Source of the DNA: Haematococcus lacustris
Taxonomy: Eukaryota > Chlorophyta > Chlorophyceae > Chlamydomonadales > Haematococcaceae
Assembly (NCBI GenBank): GCA_030144725.1
Contig: JASKMD010000029.1
Coordinates: 4,878,678-4,942,677, forward strand
Direction: 5' to 3'
DNA: 64,000 nt
Part shown: piece by piece, positions 1 through 11,094 of the stretch
How positions within the stretch are numbered: position 1 is the stretch's first letter
How the letters are laid out: the number at the start of each line of letters is the position of its first letter
The notes under the pieces: generated by a model
What the model saw: only the letters and a program-made list of their open reading frames with translations
Databases searched by the model: none
What the model was told of the DNA's origin: nothing
Made by a program: the position numbers and the translations under genes

Positions 1-3000
1 CCACCACCCGCCCTGCTGCAGCTGCCCTGCCACCACCTTCCCTTCTGCACCTGCCCTGCTGCACCTGCATTGCCACCACCCGCCCTGCTGCACCTGCCTT
101 GCAACCACCTTCCCTTCTGCACCTGCCCTGCTGCACCTGCATTGCCACCACCCGCCCTGCTGCAGCTGCCTTGTAACCACCTTCCCTACTGCACCTGCCC
201 TGCTGCACCTGCACTGCCACCACCCGCCCTCTGCGACTGCCCTGCCACCACCTTCCCTTCTGCACCTGCCCTGCTGCACCTGCCCTGCCACCACCTGCCC
301 TGTTGCAACTGCGATGCCACCACCCGCCCTGCTGCACCTTCGCTGCCACCACCCGCCCTACTGCAGCTGCCCTGCCACCACCTTCCCTTCTGCACCTGCC
401 CCGCTGCACCTGCCCTGCCACAACCTTCCCTTCTGCACCTGCCCTGCTGCGGCTGCCCTGCCACAACCTTCCCTTCTGCACCTGCCATGCTGCACCTGCA
501 TTGCCACCACCAGCCCTGCTGCAGCTGCCTTGTAACCACCTTCCCTACTGCACCTGCCCTGCTGCACCTACCCTGCCACCACCTTCCCTTCTGCACCTGC
601 CATGCTGCACATGCACTGCCACCACCTGCCCTGCTGCACATGCACTGCCATCACCCGCCCTGCTGCACCTTCGCTGCCACCACCCGCCCTGCTGCACCTG
701 CATTGCCACCACCCGCCTTGCTGCAGCTGCCTTGTAACCACCTTCCCTACTGCACCTGCCCTGCTGCACCTGCATTGCCACCACCCGCCTTGCTGCAGCT
801 GCCCTGCCACCACCTTCCCTTCTGCACTTGTCCTGCTGCACCAGCATTGCCACCACCAGCCCTGCTGCAGCTGCCTTGTAACCACCTTCCCTACTGCACC
901 TGCCCTGCTGCACCTACCCTGCCACCACCTTCCCTTCTGCAGCTGCCATGCTGCACATGCACTGCCACCACCTGCCCTGCTGCACATGCACTGCCATCAC
1001 CCGCCCTGCTGCACCTTCGCTGCCACCACCCGCCCTGCTGCACCTGCATTGCCACCACCCGCCTTGCTGCAGCTGCCTTGTAACCACCTTCCCTTCTGCG
1101 CCTGCCCTGCTGCACATGCACTGCCACCACCCGCCCTGCTGCAGCTGCCCTGCCACCACCTTCCCTTCTGCACCTGCCCTGCTGCACCTGCATTGCCACC
1201 ACCCGCCCTGCTGCACCTGCCTTGCAACCACCTTCCCTTCTGCACCTGCCCTGCTGCACCTGCATTGCCACCACCCGCCCTGCTGCAGCTGCCTTGTAAC
1301 CACCTTCCCTACTGCACCTGCCCTGCTGCACCTGCACTGCCACCACCCGCCCTCTGCGACTGCCCTGCCACCACCTTCCCTTCTGCACCTGCCCTGCTGC
1401 ACCTGCCCTGCCACCACCTGCCCTGTTGCAACTGCGATGCCACCACCCGCCCTGCTGCACCTTCGCTGCCACCACCCGCCCTACTGCAGCTGCCCTGCCA
1501 CCACCTTCCCTTCTGCACCTGCCCCGCTGCACCTGCCCTGCCACAACCTTCCCTTCTGCACCTGCCCTGCTGCGGCTGCCCTGCCACAACCTTCCCTTCT
1601 GCACCTGCCATGCTGCACCTGCATTGCCACCACCAGCCCTGCTGCAGCTGCCTTGTAACCACCTTCCCTACTGCACCTGCCCTGCTGCACCTACCCTGCC
1701 ACCACCTTCCCTTCTGCACCTGCCATGCTGCACATGCACTGCCACCACCTGCCCTGCTGCACATGCACTGCCATCACCCGCCCTGCTGCACCTTCGCTGC
1801 CACCACCCGCCCTGCTGCACCTGCATTGCCACCACCCGCCTTGCTGCAGCTGCCTTGTAACCACCTTCCCTACTGCACCTGCCCTGCTGCACCTGCATTG
1901 CCACCACCCGCCTTGCTGCAGCTGCCCTGCCACCACCTTCCCTTCTGCACTTGTCCTGCTGCACCAGCATTGCCACCACCAGCCCTGCTGCAGCTGCCTT
2001 GTAACCACCTTCCCTACTGCACCTGCCCTGCTGCACCTACCCTGCCACCACCTTCCCTTCTGCACCTGCCATGCTGCACATGCACTGCCACCACCTGCCC
2101 TGCTGCACATGCACTGCCATCACCCGCCCTGCTGCACCTTCGCTGCCACCACCCGCCCTGCTGCACCTGCATTGCCACCACCCGCCTTGCTGCAGCTGCC
2201 TTGTAACCACCTTCCCTTCTGCGCCTGCCCTGCTGCACATGCACTGCCACCACCCGCCCTGCTGCAGCTGCCCTGCCACCACCTTCCCTTCTGCACCTGC
2301 CCTGCTGCACCTGCATTGCCACCACCCGCCCTGCTGCAGCTGCCTTGTAACCACCTTCCCTACTGCACCTGCCCTGCTGCACCTGCACTGCCACCACCCG
2401 CCCTCTGCGACTGCCCTGCCACCACCTTCCCTTCTGCACCTTCCCTGCTGCACCTGCCCTGCCACCACCTGCCCTGTTGCAACTGCGATGCCACCACCCG
2501 CCCTGCTGCACCTTCGCTGCCACCACCCGCCCTACTGCAGCTGCCCTGCCACCACCTTCCCTTCTGCACCTGCCCCGCTGCACCTGCCCTGCCACAACCT
2601 TCCCTTCTGCACCTGCCCTGCTGCGGCTGCCCTGCCACAACCTTCCCTTCTGCACCTGCCATGCTGCACCTGCATTGCCACCACCAGCCCTGCTGCAGCT
2701 GCCTTGTAACCACCTTCCCTACTGCACCTGCCCTGCTGCACCTACCCTGCCACCACCTTCCCTTCTGCACCTGCCATGCTGCACATGCACTGCCACCACC
2801 TGCCCTGCTGCACATGCACTGCCATCACCCGCCCTGCTGCACCTTCGCTGCCACCACCCGCCCTGCTGCACCTGCATTGCCACCACCCGCCTTGCTGCAG
2901 CTGCCTTGTAACCACCTTCCCTACTGCACCTGCCCTGCTGCACCTGCATTGCCACCACCCGCCTTGCTGCAGCTGCCCTGCCACCACCTTCCCTTCTGCA

Positions 3001-3560
3001 CTTGTCCTGCTGCACCAGCATTGCCACCACCAGCCCTGCTGCAGCTGCCTTGTAACCACCTTCCCTACTGCACCTGCCCTGCTGCACCTACCCTGCCACC
3101 ACCTTCCCTTCTGCACCTGCCATGCTGCACATGCACTGCCACCACCTGCCCTGCTGCACATGCACTGCCATCACCCGCCCTGCTGCACCTTCGCTGCCAC
3201 CACCCGCCCTGCTGCACCTGCATTGCCACCACCCGCCTTGCTGCAGCTGCCTTGTAACCACCTTCCCTTCTGCGCCTGCCCTGCTGCACATGCACTGCCA
3301 CCACCCGCCCTGCTGCAGCTGCCCTGCCACCACCTTCCCTTCTGCACCTGCCCTGCTGCACCTGCATTGCCACCACCCGCCCTGCTGCAGCTGCCTTGTA
3401 ACCACCTTCCCTACTGCACCTGCCATGCTGCACCTGCACTGCCACCACCCGCCCTCTGCGACTGCCCTGCCACCACCTTCCCTTCTGCACCTGCCCTTCT
3501 GCACCTGCATTGCCACCACCTGCCCTGCTGCACCTGCCTTGCTGCACCTGCATTGCCACC
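1..3560. repeat. C-rich satellite with ~1.1 kb higher-order repeats
   Basis: The sequence is built from short related blocks (about 29 + 29 + 14 bases) rich in CTGCACCTGC and CCACCACC. Identical landmarks recur at offsets of 1123 bases (303 to 1426) and 1051 bases (1426 to 2477). The 72-base difference is one missing block, present near 1189-1260 and absent near 2316. A fourth partial copy ends near 3560. Long open frames exist in several frames on both strands because stops are rare in this composition. 1123 is not a multiple of three, so the open frame shifts from copy to copy, which argues against coding. Confidence 0.93.
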
Positions 3561-3664
3561 ACCCGGCCTGGGAGCCAGCTGCAGTGGCCCGGCTCAACCA
3601 GCCCAGCTACAGGCTGACGCCGGAGGATCGAGCCACCCACCTCCGCCCTCTACCCGCCCAGCAT

Positions 3665-4002
3665 TGTAGTGGACATGCGCAGCATGGGCGGCTTGCATCT
3701 TTTAAACTGACTTGCATGTCTGATCTTTAGCGAACTGAGTATTTGTTCTTTTCTTACAGTGGATGCTTCTGTTGATCTCTGTGCAAGGTGCTCCGAACCT
3801 AGGCGGATGCACCGAGCACAGAAGTTCACAGTTTACGTACACCTTTTCCCTTTACACGTGGATGACTAAGAATGTGGATGGTTTTGAGTACTTAAGGCTC
3901 TGTGAGGGCAGAGACAGGCACCTTGGCTCAGAACTCTATCTGACCCCGGGTCCTGTCTCGTTCTCCCGCCCTCACAGGCTCCCTGGTCTCAGCTCCGTTA
4001 CA
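3665..4002 (+). repeat. possible 5' LTR of gypsy element 1
   Basis: This stretch lies just upstream of a gypsy gag gene, begins TG, ends CA, and is followed after one base by TGGTGCC, which could be a primer-binding site. No second LTR is present to confirm it, because the 3' half of the element is missing. The 105 bases before it (3561-3664) leave the satellite and show nothing recognisable. Confidence 0.3.
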
Positions 4003-4105
4003 TTGGTGCCTTCTCTCTCGGGAACCGCTGTGCTCTTCCCTCGTCTCTCCCACTCCACCGCTCCTGTCTCCCACTCCGCATTCTCTCCAATAATCCCGCG
4101 CCGCC

Positions 4106-5035
4106 ATGAACGCGGAAGAGATCGCTCAGATGCAACGCGTATTTTCGGAGCAGCAGGCCACAATCCAGCGGCTGGAACAGCAGCTCGCGCAACTGTCCCT
4201 GCAGCAAACCACTCCGGCGGCGCCCGCGCCGGCTCCTGCTCCTCCTCCTCCTCCTCCTCCCGCTCCTGCCCCTCAGCAGCGTATGCCCCGTGCCAATCCA
4301 CCCGCCACTTTCTCTGGAAGCCGTACCACGGACGTGGCGGCTTGGCTATTCGCAGTGGATCTCTTTTTCACAATCTCCGAGCTGACGGACGCCCAACGGA
4401 TCGTCTACGTCGCCACCCTCCTCTCCGGCCATGCTCTCTTGTGGTACCGCAGCAGCGTCAGCTCTTTCACCTCCTGGACGTGCTTTGTCGCTGCTTTTGA
4501 GCGGCAGTTCGCGCCTGTCAACCGGCTGCGCCATGCAAGGGACCGCTTGGCAGCTCTCACCCAAACGAGCTCCGTGCGGCGGTACCTTGGCGAGTTCACA
4601 GCGCTCTGCCTGGAGGTCACGGACCTCTCGCCCGCAGAACAGCTCGACCGGTTCATCCGGGGCCTCAAGCCCTCAGTGCGGCGTGAGCTGGAGCTGCGCG
4701 AGCCAACCTCTTTCTCCGAAGCCTCCACCATCGCGGATCGGGTGGACGCCATCTCCTATTCCACCTCAGCCTCCCGCTCCTCCTATCGCCCTCCCTCCAC
4801 TCCCCGCCCTCCCCGCCCTGAGACTGCCGCGGTGCCCATGGAACTGGACGCCATGCTCCACACCAGCCCAAGCCGCAACCGTGGTACTCGTCTCTCCGAT
4901 GCTCAGCGTGCGGCTCTGCGGGACAGCAAGGCGTGCTTCTACTGCCGCAAGGCGGGGCACACCATGAAGGACTGCCCCATCCGCCCTCCCCGCCCAAACG
5001 TCAGCAGCGGCCCACGGAAGGGGGACCGCCGCTAG
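4106..5035 (+). CDS. gag: gypsy 1 Gag with CCHC zinc knuckle
   Basis: This 309-residue protein is the structural (capsid/nucleocapsid) protein of a Ty3/gypsy retrotransposon, which packages element RNA. It opens with a short Q/E-rich helical stretch and an Ala-Pro-rich linker (about residues 33-58). A retrotransposon-gag domain follows (about 66-215), with the usual pattern of W-x-F near the start and RYLGEF in the middle. A zinc knuckle C-x2-C-x4-H-x4-C sits near residues 276-289. The ATG has a good context (CGCCATGAA) and is the first in frame. Pol overlaps its 3' end in the -1 frame. Confidence 0.88.
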   Translation: MNAEEIAQMQRVFSEQQATIQRLEQQLAQLSLQQTTPAAPAPAPAPPPPPPPAPAPQQRMPRANPPATFSGSRTTDVAAWLFAVDLFFTISELTDAQRIVYVATLLSGHALLWYRSSVSSFTSWTCFVAAFERQFAPVNRLRHARDRLAALTQTSSVRRYLGEFTALCLEVTDLSPAEQLDRFIRGLKPSVRRELELREPTSFSEASTIADRVDAISYSTSASRSSYRPPSTPRPPRPETAAVPMELDAMLHTSPSRNRGTRLSDAQRAALRDSKACFYCRKAGHTMKDCPIRPPRPNVSSGPRKGDRR

Positions 5036-6834
5036 ACGTCGCCTTCCGGACCCTCCCACCACCCCCTCCCACCACCCCCTCCCACCCCCTCCCACCCCCT
5101 CCCACCACCCCCTCCCACCCCCTCCCACCCCCTCCCACCACCCCCTCGCACCCCCTCCCACCCCCTCTCACCACCCCCTCCCAGCCCCTCTGCTTTTCCA
5201 CCTCCTCTCCTTGTCCTCCCCGGTGCGCTCGTCCCCACCGCGCACCTTACTTCCTCCTCCCTGCCCCTGCACCCTCCTACCCTGGTCTGCATTCCACCTG
5301 CCAGCCGTACACTGGTAAGGTGGACACTGCTGGCCGGCCCTCCCTGCAGGTTGTCAGATCCATGCCCTTACCCCTGCAGCATGTTAGACCTGCTGGCAGC
5401 ATTCTGAAGCAGCCTTCTGTGGCTGGCTCCACGCCACCGGGACGACCTCGTAAGGTCGTGCGGTTCTCCCTGCCCCTACCTGCAGCTCTAGGTGGCAGCC
5501 CTCCTCGCCCTCCACAGCCTGGCCGGACAGCCCGCCCAGCTGTGTGGCAGCGTGCCAATGCTGATGCACCTGCCTTCCTCCATGTCAACTCCTTTGCCGT
5601 GCTGGCTGTTCAGGACCAGCCGCCGGCCGATGCTCTCGCTCCCCGGTCCTTACCTTCTCCCCCTGCCCCTCCGTGTCCCCCTCCTGCTCCTTGTCGTTCC
5701 CACACCTCCCCGCCCACTCCCACTCCCACCCCTACCCCCACCCCTTCCCCCGCTGCTGCGCCCTCCCCCATCGTGCTCACTTCCCTTTCAGCCAGTGGCA
5801 GCAGCCCCTCCTCAGAGCTGATCATCCTCCATGGCACCTTTGCTGGTCACCCAGCCAGGTTCATGGTGGACAACGGCGCCACCGGGAACATCGTCAGCCA
5901 GCAGTACCTCATGCGCAATGGGCTGCACTTGGCTACCACCCTCTCCCCCCGTCGCCTCCTCCTCCCAGGCCCCAAACACACTACCCTACCCACCTACACC
6001 CTCCCACCGTGCTCCATCCGCATGGGTACCTACCGCGATCGCTTACAGCTCTCCATGGCAAACATCCCTAACCCTTCCTTTGACATCGTCCTCGGCAAGC
6101 CGTGGCTGGCAGCCAAGAACCCGTGTGTGGACTGGATCAACAACGTCGTACGCCTGGATCACGCCGGCTCCACCCACACCCTGACCCCACCCCCACTCAC
6201 CCCACTCCAAGCGGATCAGCTAAACCTGCTGTCGGCGCCACGCTTCCGCCGGGCAGCGCGGCATGATGAGGTCTTCATGGCCCTGCTAACCCAGCAGCCC
6301 AACCCCTCTACCTCACCCTCTTCCTCCGCCCCTGCCCCTGATCCACCCCCTCTCCACCCCAAGGCGGCAGCACTGGTGCAGCAATACCCCTCTGTCTTTC
6401 CCAAGGAGCTGCCTGCAGTCCAGGACATGCCCCGCCGCTCCGTGGACCACACCATCCATCTCACCGGTCCTGCCCCCTCCCCCCGTCCCATCTACCGCAT
6501 GTCGCAGCCAGAGCTGGACCAGCTGAAGAAGCAGCTGGACGACCTCCTGGCCAAGGGTTTCATCCGGCCATCCACCTCCCCCTTTGCTGCCCCTGTGTTG
6601 TTTGTGCGCAAGAAGGACGGCAGCCTGCGCCTCTGTGTGGACTTCCGTGCCCTCAACCAGCAGACCCTCAAGAACCGTTACCCCCTCCCCCGCATCGATG
6701 ATCTACTGGACCAGCTGTCAGGTGCCCAGGTCTTTTCCAAGATCGACCTCCGGTCTGGGTATCACCAGATCAGGGTGGCTGAGGACGACATCCCCAAGAC
6801 CGCCTTCCGCACCCGGTACACTCCTACAAATTAG
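4933..6834 (+). pseudogene. pol: gypsy 1 Pol: protease and N-terminal RT, truncated
   Basis: Only the part after the frameshift site is meaningful. A Pro-rich segment with tandem CCCCTCCCAC units comes first (about 5045-5200). A retropepsin-like domain follows, with MVDNGATGN near 5863-5889; D-N-G replaces the usual D-T/S-G. After another Pro-rich linker comes the start of reverse transcriptase: [30 protein letters not shown] and [13 protein letters not shown] (motif A). The frame then enters the inserted element at 6819 and stops at 6834, before the catalytic Y-x-D-D motif. The product cannot be an active polymerase. Confidence 0.85.
4993..5033 (+). promoter_or_regulatory. candidate -1 ribosomal frameshift signal (gag to pol)
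   Basis: In the gag reading frame the bases 4993-4999 read C CCA AAC, an X XXY YYZ slippery heptamer. Six bases later AGCGGC (5006-5011) can pair with GCCGCT (5028-5033), leaving a 16-base loop. A -1 slip here joins gag exactly to the open pol frame before the gag stop at 5033-5035. Heptamer, spacer and stem match the standard layout; use in vivo is inferred. Confidence 0.6.
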
Positions 6835-6960
6835 TCCCTCCGTTTTTCCCTGCGCTTTTGTCAACCTTGTCTAAATGGACTGAAACTTAGCCAGATGGTA
6901 GCTTGTGTTGTAAGGAGTCCATCCCAAAAAAAATCAGGTCAAAAAAGTCAAAGACGGAGG
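6819..6960 (+). repeat. left terminus and subterminal region of the composite element
   Basis: The first 15 bases CACTCCTACAAATTA match both termini of the miniature element at 19944-20290. The following bases, with landmarks CAACCTTGTC, GACTGAAACTT and AGATGGTAG, align with its arm, including the A-rich stretch before GTCAAAGACGG. This shared terminus links the two elements as one family. Confidence 0.8.
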
Positions 6961-6989
6961 CTGGGCGGCCCGTGGCGTTCACGCAGGGA

Positions 6990-8158
6990 CGGATGCAGGG
7001 ATGGAGGGGGGGGCGCAGGGACGAACGCAGGGATGGAGGTGGAGCGCAGGGATGGACGCAGGGATGGAGGGGGGGGTGCAGGGACGGATGCAGGGACGGG
7101 TGCAGGGATGAGTGCAGGGATTGCGGGCGCAGGGACGAGTGCAGGGATGAGCGCAGGGATGAGTGCAGGGATTTAAGGGCGCAGGGATGGGCGCAGGGAC
7201 GAGCGCAGGGACGAGTGCAGGGATAAGCGCAGGGATTGTGGGCGCAGGGACGGGCGCAGGGACGAGCGCAGGAATGAGTGCAGGGATTGTGGGCGCAGGG
7301 ACGGGCGCAGGGATGAGCGCAGGGACGAGTGCAGGGATGAGCGCAGGGACGAATGCAGGGATTGTGGGCGCAGGGACGGGCGCAGGGACAAGCGCAGGGA
7401 CGAGTGCAGGGATTGTGGGCGCAGGGACGGGCGCAGGGATGAGCGCAGGGACGTGTGCAGGGATGAGCGCAGGGACGAGTGCAGGGATTGTGGGCGCAGG
7501 GACGAGTGCAGGGATGAGCGCAGGGACGAGTGCAGGGATTGTGGGCGCAGGGACGGGCGCAGAAATGAGCGCAGGGACGTGTGCAGGGATGAGCGCAGGG
7601 ACGAGTGCAGGGATTGTGGGCGCAGGGACGAGTGCAGGGATGAGCGCAGGGACGAGTGCAGGGATTGTGGGCGCAGGGACGGGCGCAGGGACAAGCGCAG
7701 GGACGAGTGCAGGGATTGTGGGCGCAGGGACGGGCGCAGGGATGAGCGCAGGGACGTGTGCAGGGATGAGCGCAGGGACGAGTGCAGGGATTGTGGGCGC
7801 AGGGACGAGTGCAGGGATGAGCGCAGGGACGAGTGCAGGGATTGTGGGCGCAGGGACGGGCGCAGGGATGAGCGCAGGGACGTGTGCAGGGATGAGCGCA
7901 GGGACGAGTGCAGGGATTGTGGGCGCAGGGACGAGTGCAGGGATGAGCGCAGGGACGAGTGCAGGGATTGTGGGCGCAGGGACGGGCGCAGGGATGAGCG
8001 CAGGGACGTGTGCAGGGATGAGCGCAGGGACGAGTGCAGGGATGACGGGCGCAGGGACGGGCGCAGGGACGAGCGCAGGGACGATTGCAGGGATTGTGGG
8101 CGCAGGGACGAGTGCAGGGATGAGCGCAGGGACAAGGGCAGGGACGATTGTATGGGGT
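6990..8158. repeat. 12/15-bp minisatellite (GCAGGGAYGAGY)n
   Basis: About 1.17 kb of tandem 12-base units (GCAGGGACGAGT, GCAGGGATGAGC), interspersed with a 15-base variant carrying GGATTGTGGGC, is arranged in higher-order blocks of roughly 110-180 bases. The core of the miniature element at about 20110-20130 contains two copies of the same unit, so the array may have grown from it. Long reading frames on both strands are by-products of the repeat. The 111 bases after it (8159-8269) show nothing recognisable. Confidence 0.92.
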
Positions 8159-8269
8159 AAAAACACGACGTGTGCTCTTCACATGTCACCTTTGCAAACT
8201 CCCATACACTCTTGCATACCCACTTAAACCATGTCAATCATGGACATGCTGGCACACACGTAGCTCATG

Positions 8270-10845
8270 TCATCCCTTTCTTCCTCTCTTTCCCCTCCAA
8301 CCCCTGCCACCGCCACGGCTCGATTTTCGCTTGCCCTTGCCACCTTTTTCAGGTTCACCCTCCTCCTCTTCTGACTCTGCTGGTGGCCAGATTACTCCTG
8401 CTGCCTCATACCACTGCTGCTCCAACTGCTTCAGACCTGTCTCTGAGAAGGCTGGGTCTTCAAGCCAATTTGGCTTCCACATGGCGTCCTCTTCTTTCTG
8501 AGCTGGGGGCTTGTATGGCATCTTAGGCACGTACGTGCCACCTCCTGCTTCCCCCTGCCAGGCCGGCACCTTGGGGGTGCTGCCGGTCTTGGGCTCGGTG
8601 GTGGGCTGGCACAGGCTGTCAAAATGGTGGCCAAACTCAGCAACGTAGCAGGTGGTGTCCGACACAAAGCCAGTGGAGGCATAGAAGTGCACCCGCACTG
8701 AACCTGTCCCCTCCCTGCCCTCATCACCAGCATGGATGGTGTACCCACGCATCCCCAGCACCTGACCTGGCTCCAAGGTCACACGCACCACCTCCTGGGC
8801 TGTCATCTTCTGCTTCAGGTACTCCTCAAGAGCAGCCTGGCACTCATGGCTCTTGCCCGGACCGTTCCAGAAATGCTCCACCACCTAGACCCACTTGTGG
8901 CTGCGGGGAATGCGGAGGATGCTGACCCGCTGCATGGCCATGATGAGCACCATGCCATCACGCCCTGGAATGAAACGCCACCGGCTGGGGGGCGGCTTCT
9001 GCTTGGGGGATGGCTGTCGACTGGGGGATTGCTGCCGGCTTGGAGATTGCTGCCGCCTGGGGGATGGCTGCCGCTTGGGGGATGACTGCTGGCTGGGACC
9101 TGCACCTGCACCGGCTGCCGGGCTGCTGCATGCTGCTGAGGAGGGGGCTTCTGGCTGGGGTGCGTCTGTCAATGGGGGTTGGGGTGCGTACAGGGCTGCT
9201 TGTCTAGCCTCCTCCTCATCAGACCACGAAGGCCGCACATCCACATGCAGTGCCTGAGCTGACACCAAGCCGGTAGCCCCCTTGGGTTTGCCGTCTACCA
9301 GCATTTTGTACGGGTCGTTGCACAGGATGGTGCCACCACGGAGTGGGGAGGTGACCAGCTGGTTGGCCCTGGCCTGGAGGCGCTTCAAGCAGGCCTGAGC
9401 CCACACCTTGGCAGCCAGGTGGCGTGCCTTGATGGTGGCATCCAGCTGCTCGAATGTCTGCACCGCCTCCTCGGTCAGCATCCCTGCCATGGACACCTCG
9501 TCAGCCAGGCTGCCATCATGCTGAGGGCTGGTGAAGAGCAGCTGTTTGCGCTGCCCAGTTCCAAACTCAGTTACCACCTCCTGTAAGCAAGCAACACACC
9601 ACAAGTATTTGGCATGTTGTAATGGAGTAATGGTGGTGGATAATGATGCAATATGTAAGTAGTGGATACAAAGCTGTTGTGTTGTAGGGGTAGGGCTAGG
9701 GCTAGGGCTAGGGCTAGGGCTAGGGCTAGGGCTAGGGCTAGGGCTAGGGCTAGGGCTAGGGCTAGGGCTAGGGCTAGGGACAGGGACAGGGACAGGGACA
9801 GGGCTAGGGCTAGGGCTAGGGCTAGGGCTAGGGCTAGGGCTAGGGCATGGGGATGGGGTTGGGTTGGGGTTAGGGTTAGGGTTAGGGCTAGGGCTAGTGC
9901 TAGGGCTAGGGCTAGGGCTAGGGCTAGGGCTAGGGCTAGGGCTAGGGCTGGGCATGGACGTGGGGATGGGGTTGGGTTAGGGCTAGGGCTAGGGCTAGGG
10001 CTAGGGCCAGGTCTAGGGCTAGAGTCCCTATCACAACCTAGCCCTAGCAGGATTAAACCTCTAGCATCTGAAGCGTATAAACTCACTGTCGTGCCTTTCG
10101 TCTCTCCCGGCACCACCTGCAGCGTTCCATCTTGGTTGAGGGCGCTCTCCTTGAAGATGATGCGAGCGTAGTGCATGGCCAGTGTCAACAGGGCCCACAG
10201 CTCCCAGGCAGCAGGCATGATGGCCTCCCCCACCACCGTCACTGCATAGCCGTCCTCCTCGACCTTAGCCTTGAACTCCTCCTCCTCTCCAAGCTGGTGC
10301 ACTTTGCAGGTCGCATCCCTGAAGTTGGGCCCTTTCCATGCCATGCCTGGGCCTTTCCCCTGAGGTGGCTGGCCACCCTGCGCAAGTGATACAAGGCCAA
10401 TCATGGTGCCGTTTGATCTACACAACCCTCATGTATGGTGTGTATGGCAAGTGTAGGTGACATACTGATATGTGAGTCTGGTTATTTAGGCTCATAGTGG
10501 ATGGAATGCAAAAATATATGTCGAAGTGGTATGCTGCTTTGGCTCCACTGTCAAACCTGGTGGGCCGTCGCCTTCTCCTGCTGCTTTTGCCTCTTCAAGT
10601 CCACCAAACCCTCCAGCATGGCCTCCAGCCTTTCTACCGTGGACTGCATGGCGTCCAGCTTATGCAGCTTGGGAAGCCAAGCCTCCAGCTTGGCCATACG
10701 CTCCTCAAGGGCCTGCATTCACAACAGGGGCTACATGCATTGTCTTGTCTCCATCTTCTATAATTTATGCAATGATGCCCCACATGCTGAGATGACTCAC
10801 CGCTCGGCTTATCGAGTCCCTCTCCGCTGCCGTCCTCTTCTTCAT
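8270..10845 (-). CDS. 2OG-Fe(II) dioxygenase-like protein with coiled coil (transposon-linked)
   Basis: A four-exon model joins in frame at GT-AG sites: 10845-10801, 10712-10557, 10377-10087 and 9580-8270, about 600 codons. Exon 1 starts [10 protein letters not shown]. Exon 2 encodes a coiled coil ([16 protein letters not shown] and onward). The last exon holds AQALHVDV (H-x-D, codons 9239-9247), a Ser/Pro/Gln-rich insert, RIPRSHKW, then [10 protein letters not shown] (distal His, 8732-8734) and SVRVHFY (Arg, 8693-8695). That order is the metal- and 2OG-binding signature of the double-stranded beta-helix dioxygenases. The C terminus is strongly basic. A TAG at 8885-8887 interrupts the frame between HKW and the distal His, so this copy may be inactive. 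The substrate is unknown; a TET/JBP-like role is only a possibility raised by its position beside a transposase. Confidence 0.55.
9681..10040. repeat. intronic telomere-like array (GGGCTA)n with GGGTTA and GGGACA variants
   Basis: Hexamers TAGGGC repeat many times, with interruptions by (GGGACA)n at about 9775-9800 and GGGTTA near 9868-9886. The array sits wholly within the predicted intron 9581-10086 of the dioxygenase-like gene. The donor GTGAGT and acceptor CTTACAG flank it, and splicing restores frame. It is transcribed as C-rich RNA. Confidence 0.92.
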
Positions 10846-11094
10846 ACCTGCCACTTGACTGGTTCCCTACAATCACACCATGCATGCAAGCTAATGTTGA
10901 TCAACTTGCTCCTTGAACCTCACAACCAATCAGCTAGATCTACAACAAATCATGAACGACATTCTCAGACGACATCACAGCATTGACATCATGCAATCAC
11001 GCACAAGAACATGCATTGCAGGCACTTTAGCTCATCAAGCATTAAGTGATGGTGCCCCATTGGCCACAGATATATGCAGTCACTCACACAAATT
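10846..11094. other. upstream region of the dioxygenase-like gene, no gene seen
   Basis: This is a mixed-composition stretch between the predicted start codon and the next minisatellite. An upstream untranslated exon is possible because the ATG lies right after a CAG/GT acceptor-like site. No clear promoter element was recognised. Confidence 0.4.

Larger units (their letters stand above)
3665..6818 (+). mobile_element. truncated Ty3/gypsy retrotransposon (gypsy 1)
   Basis: The element runs in the order gag (4106-5035), protease and the first part of reverse transcriptase (to 6818). It stops at the exact base where a different element with the terminus CACTCCTACAAATTA begins. RNase H, integrase and the 3' LTR are not found in the window. 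If they survive they should lie beyond the far end of the inserted element, possibly in or past the N gap. Confidence 0.8.

Noticed and set aside
70..3669. Long open frames (up to about 530 codons) in the satellite
   Set aside because: They occur in several overlapping frames on both strands, follow the repeat period, and shift frame between higher-order copies. There is no start context or other coding feature.
6887..8237. Arg/Cys/Ala- or Ala/Gly/Thr-rich long frames in the 12-bp minisatellite
   Set aside because: All are products of the repeat with period divisible by three; opposite strands are equally open.
10497..10986. Plus-strand ORFs opposite the dioxygenase exons
   Set aside because: The minus strand gives consecutive in-phase exons with splice sites and a coiled coil; the plus frames are shadows.
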